DNA from: Catellatospora coxensis
Lineage (GTDB): Bacteria > Actinomycetota > Actinomycetes > Mycobacteriales > Micromonosporaceae
Assembly: GCF_016862635.1 (NCBI RefSeq)
Contig: NZ_BONI01000088.1
Location: forward strand, 1 to 36,206
DNA length: 36,206 bases
Direction: 5' to 3'
Made by a program: the position numbers and the translations under genes. Shown here in pieces: positions 12,936 to 20,019 of this stretch (positions within the stretch are counted from its first letter, which is position 1; each line of letters opens with the position of its first letter). Under the pieces are notes generated by a model. It saw nothing but the letters and a program-made list of their open reading frames with translations, was not told the origin of the DNA and did not search any database.

Positions 12936-14555
12936 TCAGCAGCGGGTGATGGCCGAGTTGGTGAGGGTGATGCCGGTGATGGTCAGGTTGTCGGCGCAGG
13001 GATTCTCGACGATGCGGTTGTCGACCAGGGTGAAGTTGCGCAGCGTGATGTCGCGGTTGCCGGGGAATTCGGTGCGTTCGGCCAGGCGGACCTCGCCGCC
13101 GCCGCTGATGGTGCCGCCGTTGGCCGCGATGTTCACGTTGTAGCAGTTCTCGATCAGGATCGCGTTGTTGCCCGTGTTGGCGATGTCGACGCGGTCGATG
13201 GCCGCGCCGCCGCTCTCGGACACGCAGAAGATGCCGCGGCCGCCGCCCCGGGCCCGGACGGTGCCGACCCGGATGTTGGTCGAGTATGCCGATCCGATGC
13301 GGCCGTTGCGGTTGGCCATGCGGAAGGCGGCGTATCCGGTGCCGGCGCCCGCGTTCTCGGCGTCGACGGTGCCGACGGTGGCGTTGATCGTCTGGTTGAG
13401 CAGCAGGCCGGACTCGCCGACGTTGCGGGCGGTGACGGTGCCGACGGTGAGCCCGTCGACGCCGTACGTCTCCACGGCGTGCGAGCTCGCGCCGGAGACG
13501 TACACGTTGTCGATGCGCACGTTGCGGGTCCACTGGCTGGTGTCGCCGCGGTTGTCGATGCGTACGCCGAGCCCGGCGGACAGCCGCATGTCGAGCTGGC
13601 CGAGGACGACGTCGGTGACGTTGCGCATGAAGACGCCGTACAGCGGGGTGCCGGTCAGGTTGAGGTGCTGGACTTCGACCTGGGTGGTGCCGCGGGAGTA
13701 GATGGGTGCCTGGTCGCCGCTGCCCGTGCCGGTGACGTTGATGGTGCCGCAGACGTCGATCGTGGTGTAGCTGGGCAGCGAGATGCGCGCGTTGGCGCTC
13801 ATGGACCCGGAGCCGCGTACGACGACGCGCTGCTTGGCGGTGCGGCCCGCGGACAGGCTGTTGACCGCGGCCTGCACGGCGGAGCGCAGGTCGGAGCCGG
13901 TGTACACGGTGCTGGAGCCGTTGCGGGCGGTCCAGGTGGAGCCGCTGAGCACGGCCTCGGCGTGGAAGGAGCCGCTGCCGCAGCCGGTGCCGCCGCCGGA
14001 GCCGAGTTTGACGAGCTGCCACTGCTGGTTGTAGCCGTCGAGGTCCTGGTATTGCGAGAGCATGCCGCCGTCGGCGGCGGACCAGCTCCACACCTCGACG
14101 GCCTTGCCGCTGTGCCGGTTGATGAACCGGACGTGGCCGCCCGCGGAGTCGGTGACGCCGAAGTGCTGGCGGGTGTTGCCGCTGACGGCCGTGTTCTGGA
14201 CGAGCTGGATGCCGTCGTTGGCGTTGGGCAGTTCCAGGACCTTGCCGCTGTGCACGGAGCGGATCTGGTAGTAGCCGCTGCCGACGTCGACGAAGCGCCA
14301 CTGCTGCACGGCGAGGTCGTTGCGGGTGAACTGGTTGACCGGCGCGCCGTCGGCGGTGGACCAGTTCCAGAGGTCCATCGCCTTGCCGCTGTGCCGGTTG
14401 ACCAGCACGTAGTTGGCCGACGTGTCGATCGTCGCGGCCTGCGCGGTGCCGCCGGACACCAGGGTGCCGGCGGCTACCAGCGCCGCCGTGGCGAGGCCGG
14501 CCAGCGGCAGCCGCCACCGGCGTCCTTTCCGGGTGAGTGCCACCTCGGGTCGCAT
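12936..14555 (-). CDS. Secreted ricin-B lectin / right-handed beta-helix protein
   Basis: A 539-residue exported protein. The ATG at 14555 follows AAGGAGG. A signal peptide (RRWRLPLAGLATAALVAAG, cleavage after AQA) leads into a ricin-type beta-trefoil at about 40-170 with the repeats NRHSGKAMDLW, VHSGKVLELPN and NRHSGKAVEVW and their QQW motifs. After a GSGGGTGCGSG linker come many short beta-strand repeats (VRIDNVYVSG, VEVQHLNLTG, VGTVTARNVG, NRDITLRNFT), typical of pectate-lyase-like parallel beta-helices. The likely role is binding and cleaving a plant polysaccharide. I cannot assign a lyase or hydrolase family. It is divergent from the cellulase gene and has a consensus promoter with a LacI-type operator. 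Confidence 0.85.
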   Translation of the reverse strand: MRPEVALTRKGRRWRLPLAGLATAALVAAGTLVSGGTAQAATIDTSANYVLVNRHSGKAMDLWNWSTADGAPVNQFTRNDLAVQQWRFVDVGSGYYQIRSVHSGKVLELPNANDGIQLVQNTAVSGNTRQHFGVTDSAGGHVRFINRHSGKAVEVWSWSAADGGMLSQYQDLDGYNQQWQLVKLGSGGGTGCGSGSFHAEAVLSGSTWTARNGSSTVYTGSDLRSAVQAAVNSLSAGRTAKQRVVVRGSGSMSANARISLPSYTTIDVCGTINVTGTGSGDQAPIYSRGTTQVEVQHLNLTGTPLYGVFMRNVTDVVLGQLDMRLSAGLGVRIDNRGDTSQWTRNVRIDNVYVSGASSHAVETYGVDGLTVGTVTARNVGESGLLLNQTINATVGTVDAENAGAGTGYAAFRMANRNGRIGSAYSTNIRVGTVRARGGGRGIFCVSESGGAAIDRVDIANTGNNAILIENCYNVNIAANGGTISGGGEVRLAERTEFPGNRDITLRNFTLVDNRIVENPCADNLTITGITLTNSAITRC

Positions 14556-14612
14556 GTTGCCTCCTTCCATCGGGGGACTGTCCGCGGCCGGGGTGATCGG
14601 CGGCTCCAGGCA

Positions 14613-14628
14613 CGGAAAGCGTTTTCCG
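14613..14628 (-). promoter_or_regulatory. LacI-type operator at the ricin/beta-helix gene
   Basis: CGGAAA-GCGT-TTTCCG is an inverted repeat with 6-bp arms and resembles operators of LacI-family sugar repressors. It lies directly downstream of the -10 box at 14635-14640, over the expected transcription start, so binding should repress. It suggests carbon-source control. Confidence 0.6.
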
Positions 14629-14634
14629 CCACGG

Positions 14635-14663
14635 AGGCTACGTCCGATACTCATATGTGTCAA
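14635..14663 (-). promoter_or_regulatory. Consensus promoter of the ricin/beta-helix gene
   Basis: On the minus strand a perfect TTGACA (14658-14663) is followed by a 17-bp spacer and TAGCCT (14635-14640). This is the best housekeeping promoter in the window. It gives a leader of about 70 nt. Confidence 0.7.
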
Positions 14664-14745
14664 TGCCGATCTGTCGGACATGGCGGGCGCTCGTGCGGAA
14701 CGCCTGTCCCGGCCGCGGCACGGGCGATCGGGCATGCGATGCCGG

Positions 14746-14774
14746 TTGACCTCGCCGGGCCGAGCCCTTAAGTT
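14746..14774 (+). promoter_or_regulatory. Promoter of the GH12 cellulase gene
   Basis: TTGACC (14746-14751), a 17-bp spacer and TAAGTT (14769-14774) predict a start near 14781 and a leader of about 128 nt. The -10 box is inside the palindrome at 14768-14794. Confidence 0.6.
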
Positions 14775-14794
14775 TGTCAATACGATAAACTTAA
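14768..14794 (+). promoter_or_regulatory. ROK/XylR-like palindromic operator of the cellulase gene
   Basis: TTAAGTTTGTC (14768-14778) and GATAAACTTAA (14784-14794) are 11-bp arms with one mismatch around AATAC. The site is very AT-rich for this genome. It resembles operators of ROK/XylR-type sugar repressors. It covers the -10 box and transcription start of the cellulase gene. No ROK gene lies in the window. Confidence 0.65.
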
Positions 14795-14908
14795 ATGCGT
14801 CGCCACGGTGTATCCCGCCAGGTCGCTCCGGTCCGGGCCCAGGGCAGCGCCAGCGCGCCGGCCGGCCGGACACCCCCGCGGCGACCGACTCACGAAGGGT
14901 CACCAGTC

Positions 14909-16060
14909 ATGCGCAGACGCACCTCCGCCGCCGCCGCGCTCACCGCGGCCGTCCTGGCCGCCGTCGGCACGGGCGTGATCACGGCACTTCCCTCGTACGC
15001 GGCCACCGGCTGCCGCGTCGCCTATACCGTCACCAACCAGTGGCCGGGCGGATTCGGCGCCTCCGTCGCCGTCACCAACCTCGGCGACCCGATCAACGGC
15101 TGGACCCTCGCCTGGTCCTTCGCGGCCGGCCAGCAGGTCACCCAGTACTGGAGCACCGCGCTGGCCCAGAGCGGCGCGCAGGTCAGCGCCCGCAATGTGG
15201 ACTACAACGGCTCGCTGGGCACCGGCGCGACCACGTCGTTCGGCTTCAACGGCTCGTGGACGGGCAGCAACCCGGTCCCCGCGAGCTTCACCCTCAACGG
15301 CGTCACCTGCACCGGCGTCGCCAACCCCACACCGACCCGCACGGCCGGGCCGTCGCCGTCCCCGTCGCGCTCGATCACGCCGTCGCCGAGCAGCGGCACG
15401 CCAGGCGTGCCCTCCGACGCCGTATGGCAGGCGTCGGGCCAGTGGGACACCTGGAACAACAACGGGTTCACGGTCTACAACAACATCTGGGGTTCCGGCG
15501 CGGGATCGCAGACCGTCTGGGCGCGTTCCGGCACCAGCTGGGGCGTGATCGCCAACCACCCGATGACCTCCGGCGTGAAGTCTTACCCGCACACCGTCAA
15601 GGGCTCGGTCAACCGCACCGTCAGCTCGCTGGCCTCGCTGACCAGCTCGTTCAACGTCAGCGTGCCCAGCAGCGGCGACTACTCCACCACCTATGACATC
15701 TGGGCCAACAACTGGGCGTACGAGGTCATGCTGTGGATGAACTGGAACGGCAACGTCGGGCCGATCGCCGAGCAGTACGACGCCAACGGCGCCGTGCCGG
15801 CGTTCCGCAACGTCAGCCTCGGCGGGCACACCTGGAACATCTACCGGGGCTCCAACGGGGCGAACGCGGTGTTCTCGTTCCTGCGTACCAGCAAGACCAA
15901 CTCCGGCACGGTCGACATCCGCGCCATCATGAACTGGCTGCGGACCCAGGGCTGGTGGGGTGACGTGACCGTGGGGGAGGCCCAGTTCGGCTTCGAGATC
16001 AGCGGGACCAGCGGTTCGGCGGCGTTCACGGACAACAGCTTCTCCATCGCCTGGAGCTGA
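14909..16060 (+). CDS. Secreted GH12 endoglucanase with CBM2
   Basis: A 383-residue cellulase. The signal peptide (RRRTSAAAALTAAVLAAVGT) ends near LPSYAA. A family 2 carbohydrate-binding module spans about 33-136, with GCRVAYTVTNQWPGGFGA, NGWTLAWSF and the terminal VTC. A Pro/Ser/Thr linker (about 137-165) joins the glycoside hydrolase 12 domain. GH12 is a retaining fold; its nucleophile motif YEVMLWMNW gives E272, and the acid/base glutamate in FGFEIS is E363. It should cut internal beta-1,4-glucan bonds outside the cell, with the CBM holding crystalline cellulose. The start at 14909 agrees with the signal peptide; the frame is open to 14795. GAAGGG precedes it. Confidence 0.95.
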   Translation: MRRRTSAAAALTAAVLAAVGTGVITALPSYAATGCRVAYTVTNQWPGGFGASVAVTNLGDPINGWTLAWSFAAGQQVTQYWSTALAQSGAQVSARNVDYNGSLGTGATTSFGFNGSWTGSNPVPASFTLNGVTCTGVANPTPTRTAGPSPSPSRSITPSPSSGTPGVPSDAVWQASGQWDTWNNNGFTVYNNIWGSGAGSQTVWARSGTSWGVIANHPMTSGVKSYPHTVKGSVNRTVSSLASLTSSFNVSVPSSGDYSTTYDIWANNWAYEVMLWMNWNGNVGPIAEQYDANGAVPAFRNVSLGGHTWNIYRGSNGANAVFSFLRTSKTNSGTVDIRAIMNWLRTQGWWGDVTVGEAQFGFEISGTSGSAAFTDNSFSIAWS

Positions 16061-16086
16061 TCGGCGGCAGCCGACCGTGCTCAAAG

Positions 16087-16114
16087 GTGCCCGCCCGGTT
16101 CACCGGGCGGGCAC
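16087..16114 (+). terminator. Terminator of the cellulase gene
   Basis: GTGCCCGCCCGG (16087-16098) and CCGGGCGGGCAC (16103-16114) form a perfect 12-bp stem with the tetraloop TTCA. It lies 26 bases after the cellulase stop. There is no T tract, as is common in actinobacteria. Confidence 0.75.
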
Positions 16115-16167
16115 TGCCCGTGCCCGCGAATCGCGGATGTCCGCTATGGCGGTACCGGTTGCCCGGG

Positions 16168-17094
16168 TCAACGGACCAGCAGTTGAGCGAGATCGGCGGC
16201 AAGTTCGGAGGTACCTGCGGCGATGAACTTTCTTCGTACGCCCATCGCCGTAGCGATGTCATCCAGGTGAGAAAGTCGGTAGTCCAGCGGAAGTACGATG
16301 CCGTCGAGGTCGGTGACGACGCCGCCGGCTGCGTGAAGGACGTAGTGGCCCGGGGCCAGATCCCAGATCGCGAACCCCTTCGCAAATTCGATCATGGCGT
16401 CCGTGAAGCCCGCCGCAACGTGGCAAAGGCCTACTGACCCGAAGTCCACGCCTATCCTGCCCTTGGGCTTGCCCGCGTCGTTGGGTTGAGAAAGCGCCTT
16501 CAGAAAGCGGTGTTGCCGGGCAAGCGGCGTTAGCCGCTCGGCGGGCTTCATCAGAAAGTTCGTCACGATCGAGTCGGTCAGCGCGCGAGTGCGGCGGTTG
16601 CCGAGTCGATGCACGTCGCCCGTGGACGTGATCAGGAACGCGTGATCCTCGGTTCCGTCGTATGCGGCGATGTAGAGCCGGACGTGGTGGAAGATGTCGC
16701 CGATCACAGCCGCGACTGGGCGGCCCATCGAACGCGAGTAGGCCATGACGTGCGTGTAGCCGTGAAGCCCTCGAACGGCGAGTTCGCTGGTGTCGAGTGG
16801 GTCGACGAGGAGGCAGAGGTCGGGGTCGGGGTCCGCGCCAACGACTTGGGGCTCAGCTTCCTCCGACGCGTACACGAATCCGCGAAGGCGCTGCTGCAGC
16901 AGCATCCGATATCGCTCGTGCATCCACAGGTCGTGCTCGGACAGGAAGTTGTCGGTGTGCCGGGCGTTTTCGCTCTCGCCGACATCCCCGGTCAGCGCCG
17001 CGTGCATCAGCTTTGGCCTGATGTCGGTCATGGCCTGGGTCACTGCATCGGCTAGCTGGCGACCGAGTTCGGGGATGTTTTCGTATCTGGTCAA
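16168..17094 (-). CDS. Inositol-monophosphatase-like protein
   Basis: A 308-residue protein of the IMPase/FBPase/CysQ-like fold, which removes phosphate from sugar, inositol or nucleotide phosphates using Mg2+. The metal-site pieces are visible: the glutamate pair in ASEEAE (78-79), DPLDTSE at 98-104 in place of the usual DPIDGT, and WDLAPGH at 244-250 in place of WDxxAG. The altered DPLDTSE means it may have an unusual substrate or reduced activity. The start is TTG at 17094 with GAGGG 8 nt upstream. It begins 16 bases after the XRE-PRTase gene, so the two form an operon. Base composition is less GC-rich than the flanks. Confidence 0.7.
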   Translation of the reverse strand: MTRYENIPELGRQLADAVTQAMTDIRPKLMHAALTGDVGESENARHTDNFLSEHDLWMHERYRMLLQQRLRGFVYASEEAEPQVVGADPDPDLCLLVDPLDTSELAVRGLHGYTHVMAYSRSMGRPVAAVIGDIFHHVRLYIAAYDGTEDHAFLITSTGDVHRLGNRRTRALTDSIVTNFLMKPAERLTPLARQHRFLKALSQPNDAGKPKGRIGVDFGSVGLCHVAAGFTDAMIEFAKGFAIWDLAPGHYVLHAAGGVVTDLDGIVLPLDYRLSHLDDIATAMGVRRKFIAAGTSELAADLAQLLVR

Positions 17095-17110
17095 CTTGTG
17101 ATCCCTCTTG

Positions 17111-18238
17111 CTAACGCAGTTCCAGCGGGGGTTCGATCCCCGGAGGGCTCATGGTGGCCGCAATGAAGATCGCGTCGAACCCGGCGGCCTTCATGATCTC
17201 CGCCCCGGTCAGGTCCTCGAATCCGGAGACTTCGAGATCACTGCCTTTGGTCATGGCGCCGAACACGGCGAAGTAGAGCATGGCTCTTGGGTAGCGCTCG
17301 CGTACCGTCCTGGCGATGTAGCCGACAACGTCCGCATGCTTGACCTCGAAGTCGCAGATGACGATGGTGGCTGTCTCCGGAGCGTCCGGCATGTGCGAGT
17401 CGGGGGCGAGCGTCACCTCGTCCCGGATCTTGTTGCATTTGAGGTACCCGATCGAGCATCGCCCAAACTGGGCGGATGCCAGGAACGTGGCCATCACGAG
17501 GCCTGCCTCATTGATGCCGAAGCAGATGTCGACCTCCAGCCGACGGCCGAGATCCTTGATCTGGCGGCGCAGCCTCTCGATACCGAATCCGAACGTCTCC
17601 CACGTGAGGTCGAGCAACTGGCCGGGTCGTGGATTGGGCAATGAGAACAGCCGGATCGCCGGGTTGCCATGCGTAACGGCGGGCACGGCCAATGTGAAGT
17701 CAGCTCCGATGGTGTTGGTGGTGTCCGGGACCGGCACCACCGAGTTCGGTCCGGCTGATGCACGTGCGATGGGAGTGCTCGGACGCGGTCTGCCGTTCAG
17801 CCGTTTCAAGGACAACTGGTCTTCGGGTGGTAAGCGCTCATAGCAGTCTGCGACAAGATCGGCTGGCGAAAGGTCCTCCTCGCTCACGCCGAGCGGTCCT
17901 CGTCCATATGCGGTTGCCAGTATCAACAGACTGGAGTATGCAGGCGGAGATCCGCCCGCCCCCTTCCCTCTGGACCACGTCTCCCATGAGTTGATCGTGG
18001 TACCCCCGAGGGTGGTCTGATGCTCAGCGACCTCGTTGTATCTCAGGGCTGCCTGGTCTTGGGACAGCCCGGCCGCATACCGGTACGCCTGGATGCAGGG
18101 AAGGTCCCGGTGCCGGTTCATGAGTTCGCTGGCAGCCATCTTGACGGTGCCCAGCTCGCGCCAGAGTTTTTGTCCATGCCTGGCCAGTTCTCGCCCCCGA
18201 GTCTGCGGACTGCGTTGGCCGATCGTCCGGTTGTCCAT
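17111..18238 (-). CDS. XRE helix-turn-helix / phosphoribosyltransferase-like fusion
   Basis: A 375-residue protein. Residues about 45-115 form an XRE-type DNA-binding domain (IQAYRYAAGLSQDQAALRYN, then TTINSWETWSRG and SLLILATAYG). After a linker, residues about 215-360 look like a type I phosphoribosyltransferase fold. VDICFGINEAGLVMATFLA is the early strand-loop, and ATIVICDFEVKHADVVGYIA sits where the PRPP-binding loop lies, though the usual acidic pair and TGxT are not conserved. It may bind rather than use PRPP or a nucleotide. The start at 18238 follows GGAGCGAG; ATG 18265 and TTG 18271 are alternatives. The pairing with an IMPase-like gene suggests a nucleotide- or phosphosugar-sensing regulator. 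That is inference. Confidence 0.65.
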   Translation of the reverse strand: MDNRTIGQRSPQTRGRELARHGQKLWRELGTVKMAASELMNRHRDLPCIQAYRYAAGLSQDQAALRYNEVAEHQTTLGGTTINSWETWSRGKGAGGSPPAYSSLLILATAYGRGPLGVSEEDLSPADLVADCYERLPPEDQLSLKRLNGRPRPSTPIARASAGPNSVVPVPDTTNTIGADFTLAVPAVTHGNPAIRLFSLPNPRPGQLLDLTWETFGFGIERLRRQIKDLGRRLEVDICFGINEAGLVMATFLASAQFGRCSIGYLKCNKIRDEVTLAPDSHMPDAPETATIVICDFEVKHADVVGYIARTVRERYPRAMLYFAVFGAMTKGSDLEVSGFEDLTGAEIMKAAGFDAIFIAATMSPPGIEPPLELR

Positions 18239-18274
18239 GAGCCTCGCTCCGATGTGAGGTTCCATGCGCAAGAC

Positions 18275-18280
18275 AGATTA
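18275..18280 (-). promoter_or_regulatory. -10 box of the XRE-PRTase operon
   Basis: The minus strand reads TAATCT, with the expected start near 18268. That gives a leader of about 30 nt to the ATG at 18238, or a leaderless message from the ATG at 18265. No -35 box is clear. Confidence 0.4.
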
Positions 18281-18388
18281 CCCACTGGAATGGGCAACTC
18301 CTGTAAATGCGAGTAGCTCCGCTGGTAGCCGTCGCCCATAAGGACGTCCCGTAGCGCACTGGCTGGCAGGTGTGGGTCTGCTCAATGT

Positions 18389-18595
18389 TTGACATCGTCG
18401 ATCGTGGTGACGCTGGACGCGGGCATACGAAACGGGAACCGTTGGCTCACGCACCGAGCCAAGCGGCCCAAACCCTCGTCCGTCACGTCACACCGGGCGT
18501 CCCGCCTGCCGTTGCCGCTAGCGAAGCGTAGCGGCGGGTGGGACTTCGGCCACGGCAACCGCCCGCTCCTCAACGTGCTCTTGGAGCAGACATGA
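18389..18595 (+). CDS. Possible small gene overlapping the next start
   Basis: A 68-residue frame from TTG 18389. Its TGA stop overlaps the next ATG as ATGA. The product is basic and serine-rich, with no known motif. Support comes only from the overlap and from the frame being in line with a chain of coupled genes. There is no good ribosome site, and a hairpin (7-bp arms at 18514-18520 and 18529-18535) falls inside it, so it may not be a gene. Confidence 0.3.
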   Translation: MTSSIVVTLDAGIRNGNRWLTHRAKRPKPSSVTSHRASRLPLPLAKRSGGWDFGHGNRPLLNVLLEQT

Positions 18596-19026
18596 CGACC
18601 AGCATCGCCACCTCGACACGGCCGGCGCAGGCACAAGTCGGCGTTGGTGCCATCTCCCAGCGGACCTCGACGTTGTGCAACCTTGTGCGCCGCCTGGCCG
18701 GTCGACAGCCCTGGACAGGCCAGGCAGGAGGTGTCCAGGCGCCGACCGGAACACCGTTCAGCCGGGAATCCGGTTCGCTGGCGATCGCATCCGATTACCC
18801 ACGCGGAACGGACGTGTGGGCATACGTCGCCGGGTCTTGGCTTCCTGCCCAGGTAATCGACACGGACGGCAACTCGGCCATGGTCGCCTACCGTGTTCCC
18901 GGAAGCGGCACCAGATTGGTGGAGGCAGTGCACGCGTCGTATCTGTCACGCCGATGCGACGACCGCCGAACATCATCCGACCTCTCGGCGTCTCAAAGGT
19001 CCGCACGCCCCATCGGCGCGAAATGA
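18592..19026 (+). CDS. Hypothetical protein with SH3-like C-terminal domain
   Basis: A 144-residue protein. The N-terminal half is low-complexity and probably disordered. Residues about 85-130 (RGTDVWAYVAGSWLPAQVID, then AMVAYRVPGSGTRLVEAVHA) look like a small SH3-like or Tudor-like beta barrel. The family is unknown. The ATG has GGAG 7 nt upstream. Its stop overlaps the next start as ATGA, so the two are translationally coupled. It is divergent from the XRE-PRTase operon across a shared promoter region, which suggests it is part of the same unit. Confidence 0.6.
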   Translation: MTTSIATSTRPAQAQVGVGAISQRTSTLCNLVRRLAGRQPWTGQAGGVQAPTGTPFSRESGSLAIASDYPRGTDVWAYVAGSWLPAQVIDTDGNSAMVAYRVPGSGTRLVEAVHASYLSRRCDDRRTSSDLSASQRSARPIGAK

Positions 19027-19313
19027 CAGCAATGCCTGTCGGGACACTCAGCGCCGCCCGCAGGCGCATCTACTCGGCCCTGATCGCCCAGCCCAAGCGG
19101 CACTGGTCTGTCCGGACACTGACTGACGCACTGTCGGCGCATGCGTGCGTTAAAGAGGCTGCGGTCAGAGACGCTGTCAACCTGCTCCTCGCGCAACGCT
19201 TCATGGAACAGGTGCCCTACCAGCGGGCACTCACGGTGGCGCTGACGGCGGGTGGTGAGCAGGCACTCATCGTCGCGCTGCGTCGCGATACGAGGTCGGC
19301 TGAAGGCCCCTGA
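19023..19313 (+). CDS. Small winged-helix-like DNA-binding protein
   Basis: A 96-residue protein coupled by ATGA overlap to the preceding gene. The order of helices fits a winged helix: ARRRIYSALIAQPKRHWSVR, TLTDALSA, VKEAAVRDAVNLLLAQRFME, then a hairpin QRALTVALTAGGEQALIVAL. It is probably a transcription regulator or DNA-binding adaptor for the preceding protein. No closer family is recognised. It ends close to the convergent TetR gene. Confidence 0.6.
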   Translation: MTAMPVGTLSAARRRIYSALIAQPKRHWSVRTLTDALSAHACVKEAAVRDAVNLLLAQRFMEQVPYQRALTVALTAGGEQALIVALRRDTRSAEGP

Positions 19314-19328
19314 TCATTCTGATTCAGG
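19309..19328 (+). terminator. Weak hairpin after the winged-helix gene
   Basis: CCTGATCA and TGATTCAGG pair over 8 bp with one bulge around TTC, followed by a T/G-rich stretch. It contains the TGA stop (19311-19313). Confidence 0.35.
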
Positions 19329-19349
19329 TTGTCGTGTGTTGCATTTCAG

Positions 19350-19937
19350 CTAGACGGGTGTGCGGGTCTCCCGCGTGCGGATGAGGTCGCCGACACGGCG
19401 CAGGGCGGTGCGGACCCGCTGGGTCCAGTCGTCGTCGCCGAGCAGGATCATCGCCTCGCCGCCGAGGAACGACGTTCCGACCAGGACCGCGATGTCGGCG
19501 GCGGTGAAGGGGCCGAGTGAGCCCAGGCGTGCCTCGGCTTCGCCGGCGACCTCTTCGAGCAGGGTCATCCATCCCTGCAGCATGGCGAGCACCCGCTGCG
19601 CGACCTGGGCGTCGGACCAGCCCGCGGCGATCATCTCCTGCAGCACGCGTACGTAGCCGGAGGCCAGGTCGTCGTCGAGGAACTCGCACGCCTGCTCGTA
19701 GCGCCGCCAGAGTGGTTCGGAGGCGGCGTACATCTGGCGCTGCCGGTCGACGAGCCGTGCGTTCTCGTGGTCGAGCAGGGCGAGGACCATGCCCTGCTTG
19801 CCGCCGAAGTGGTAGTGGATCTGGCTGAGCGGCACGCCTGCCTGGTCGGCCACCTTGCGAGTGGACAGTTTGGCGTATCCCTCGGACAGCAGGCACGAAC
19901 GTGCGGCTTCCATGATCTTCGTCGATGCCGTGGTCAA
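19350..19937 (-). CDS. TetR-family repressor
   Basis: A 195-residue regulator. The N-terminal three-helix TetR domain is clear (AARSCLLSEGYAKLSTRKVA, DQAGVPLSQIHYHFGGKQGM). The C-terminal ligand and dimer domain is poorly conserved, as is normal. The TTG start at 19937 has AAGGGG 7 nt upstream. It is divergent from the methyltransferase operon, and the shared 82-bp region holds two copies of one 18-bp palindrome. It should therefore repress itself and the operon and be released by a small lipophilic ligand, possibly a substrate of the operon. Confidence 0.9.
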   Translation of the reverse strand: MTTASTKIMEAARSCLLSEGYAKLSTRKVADQAGVPLSQIHYHFGGKQGMVLALLDHENARLVDRQRQMYAASEPLWRRYEQACEFLDDDLASGYVRVLQEMIAAGWSDAQVAQRVLAMLQGWMTLLEEVAGEAEARLGSLGPFTAADIAVLVGTSFLGGEAMILLGDDDWTQRVRTALRRVGDLIRTRETRTPV

Positions 19938-19947
19938 TCGATACCCC

Positions 19948-19977
19948 TTGTTCGGTCGGTCGACCGAATGTTAACGT
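19948..19977 (+). promoter_or_regulatory. Candidate promoter of the methyltransferase operon
   Basis: TTGTTC (19948-19953), an 18-bp spacer and TAACGT (19972-19977). The first operator lies in the spacer and the second just downstream of the expected start. Confidence 0.45.
19951..19968. promoter_or_regulatory. TetR operator 1
   Basis: TTCGGTCG-GT-CGACCGAA is an inverted repeat with perfect 8-bp arms, the size TetR dimers bind. It lies between the TetR gene and the methyltransferase promoter, 35 bp centre to centre from operator 2. Confidence 0.8.
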
Positions 19978-19985
19978 ACCGCAGA

Positions 19986-20003
19986 TTCGGTCGATCGACC
20001 GAA
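19986..20003. promoter_or_regulatory. TetR operator 2
   Basis: TTCGGTCG-AT-CGACCGAA is identical to operator 1 except for the central dinucleotide and is fully palindromic. It sits over the expected transcription start of the methyltransferase gene, just before its ribosome site GGGGAGG. Confidence 0.8.
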
Positions 20004-20019
20004 CGAAGGGGAGGATCCC

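Noticed and set aside
12786-14771. 661-residue plus-strand open frame
   Set aside because: It is a shadow of the ricin/beta-helix gene: low-complexity product, no start site, and it runs through the terminator and both promoters.
14613-14794. Reading the two palindromes at the biomass promoters as terminators
   Set aside because: They overlap promoter elements and are AT-rich or short, which fits operators better.
18385-18531. 48-residue frame starting ATG at 18385
   Set aside because: No ribosome site and no coupling to the next gene; the competing frame at 18389 is only slightly better and is listed at low confidence.
16168-19313. Calling the XRE-PRTase region a phage or integrative element
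   Set aside because: No integrase, attachment-site duplication or structural phage gene is seen, so only lower GC content supports transfer.
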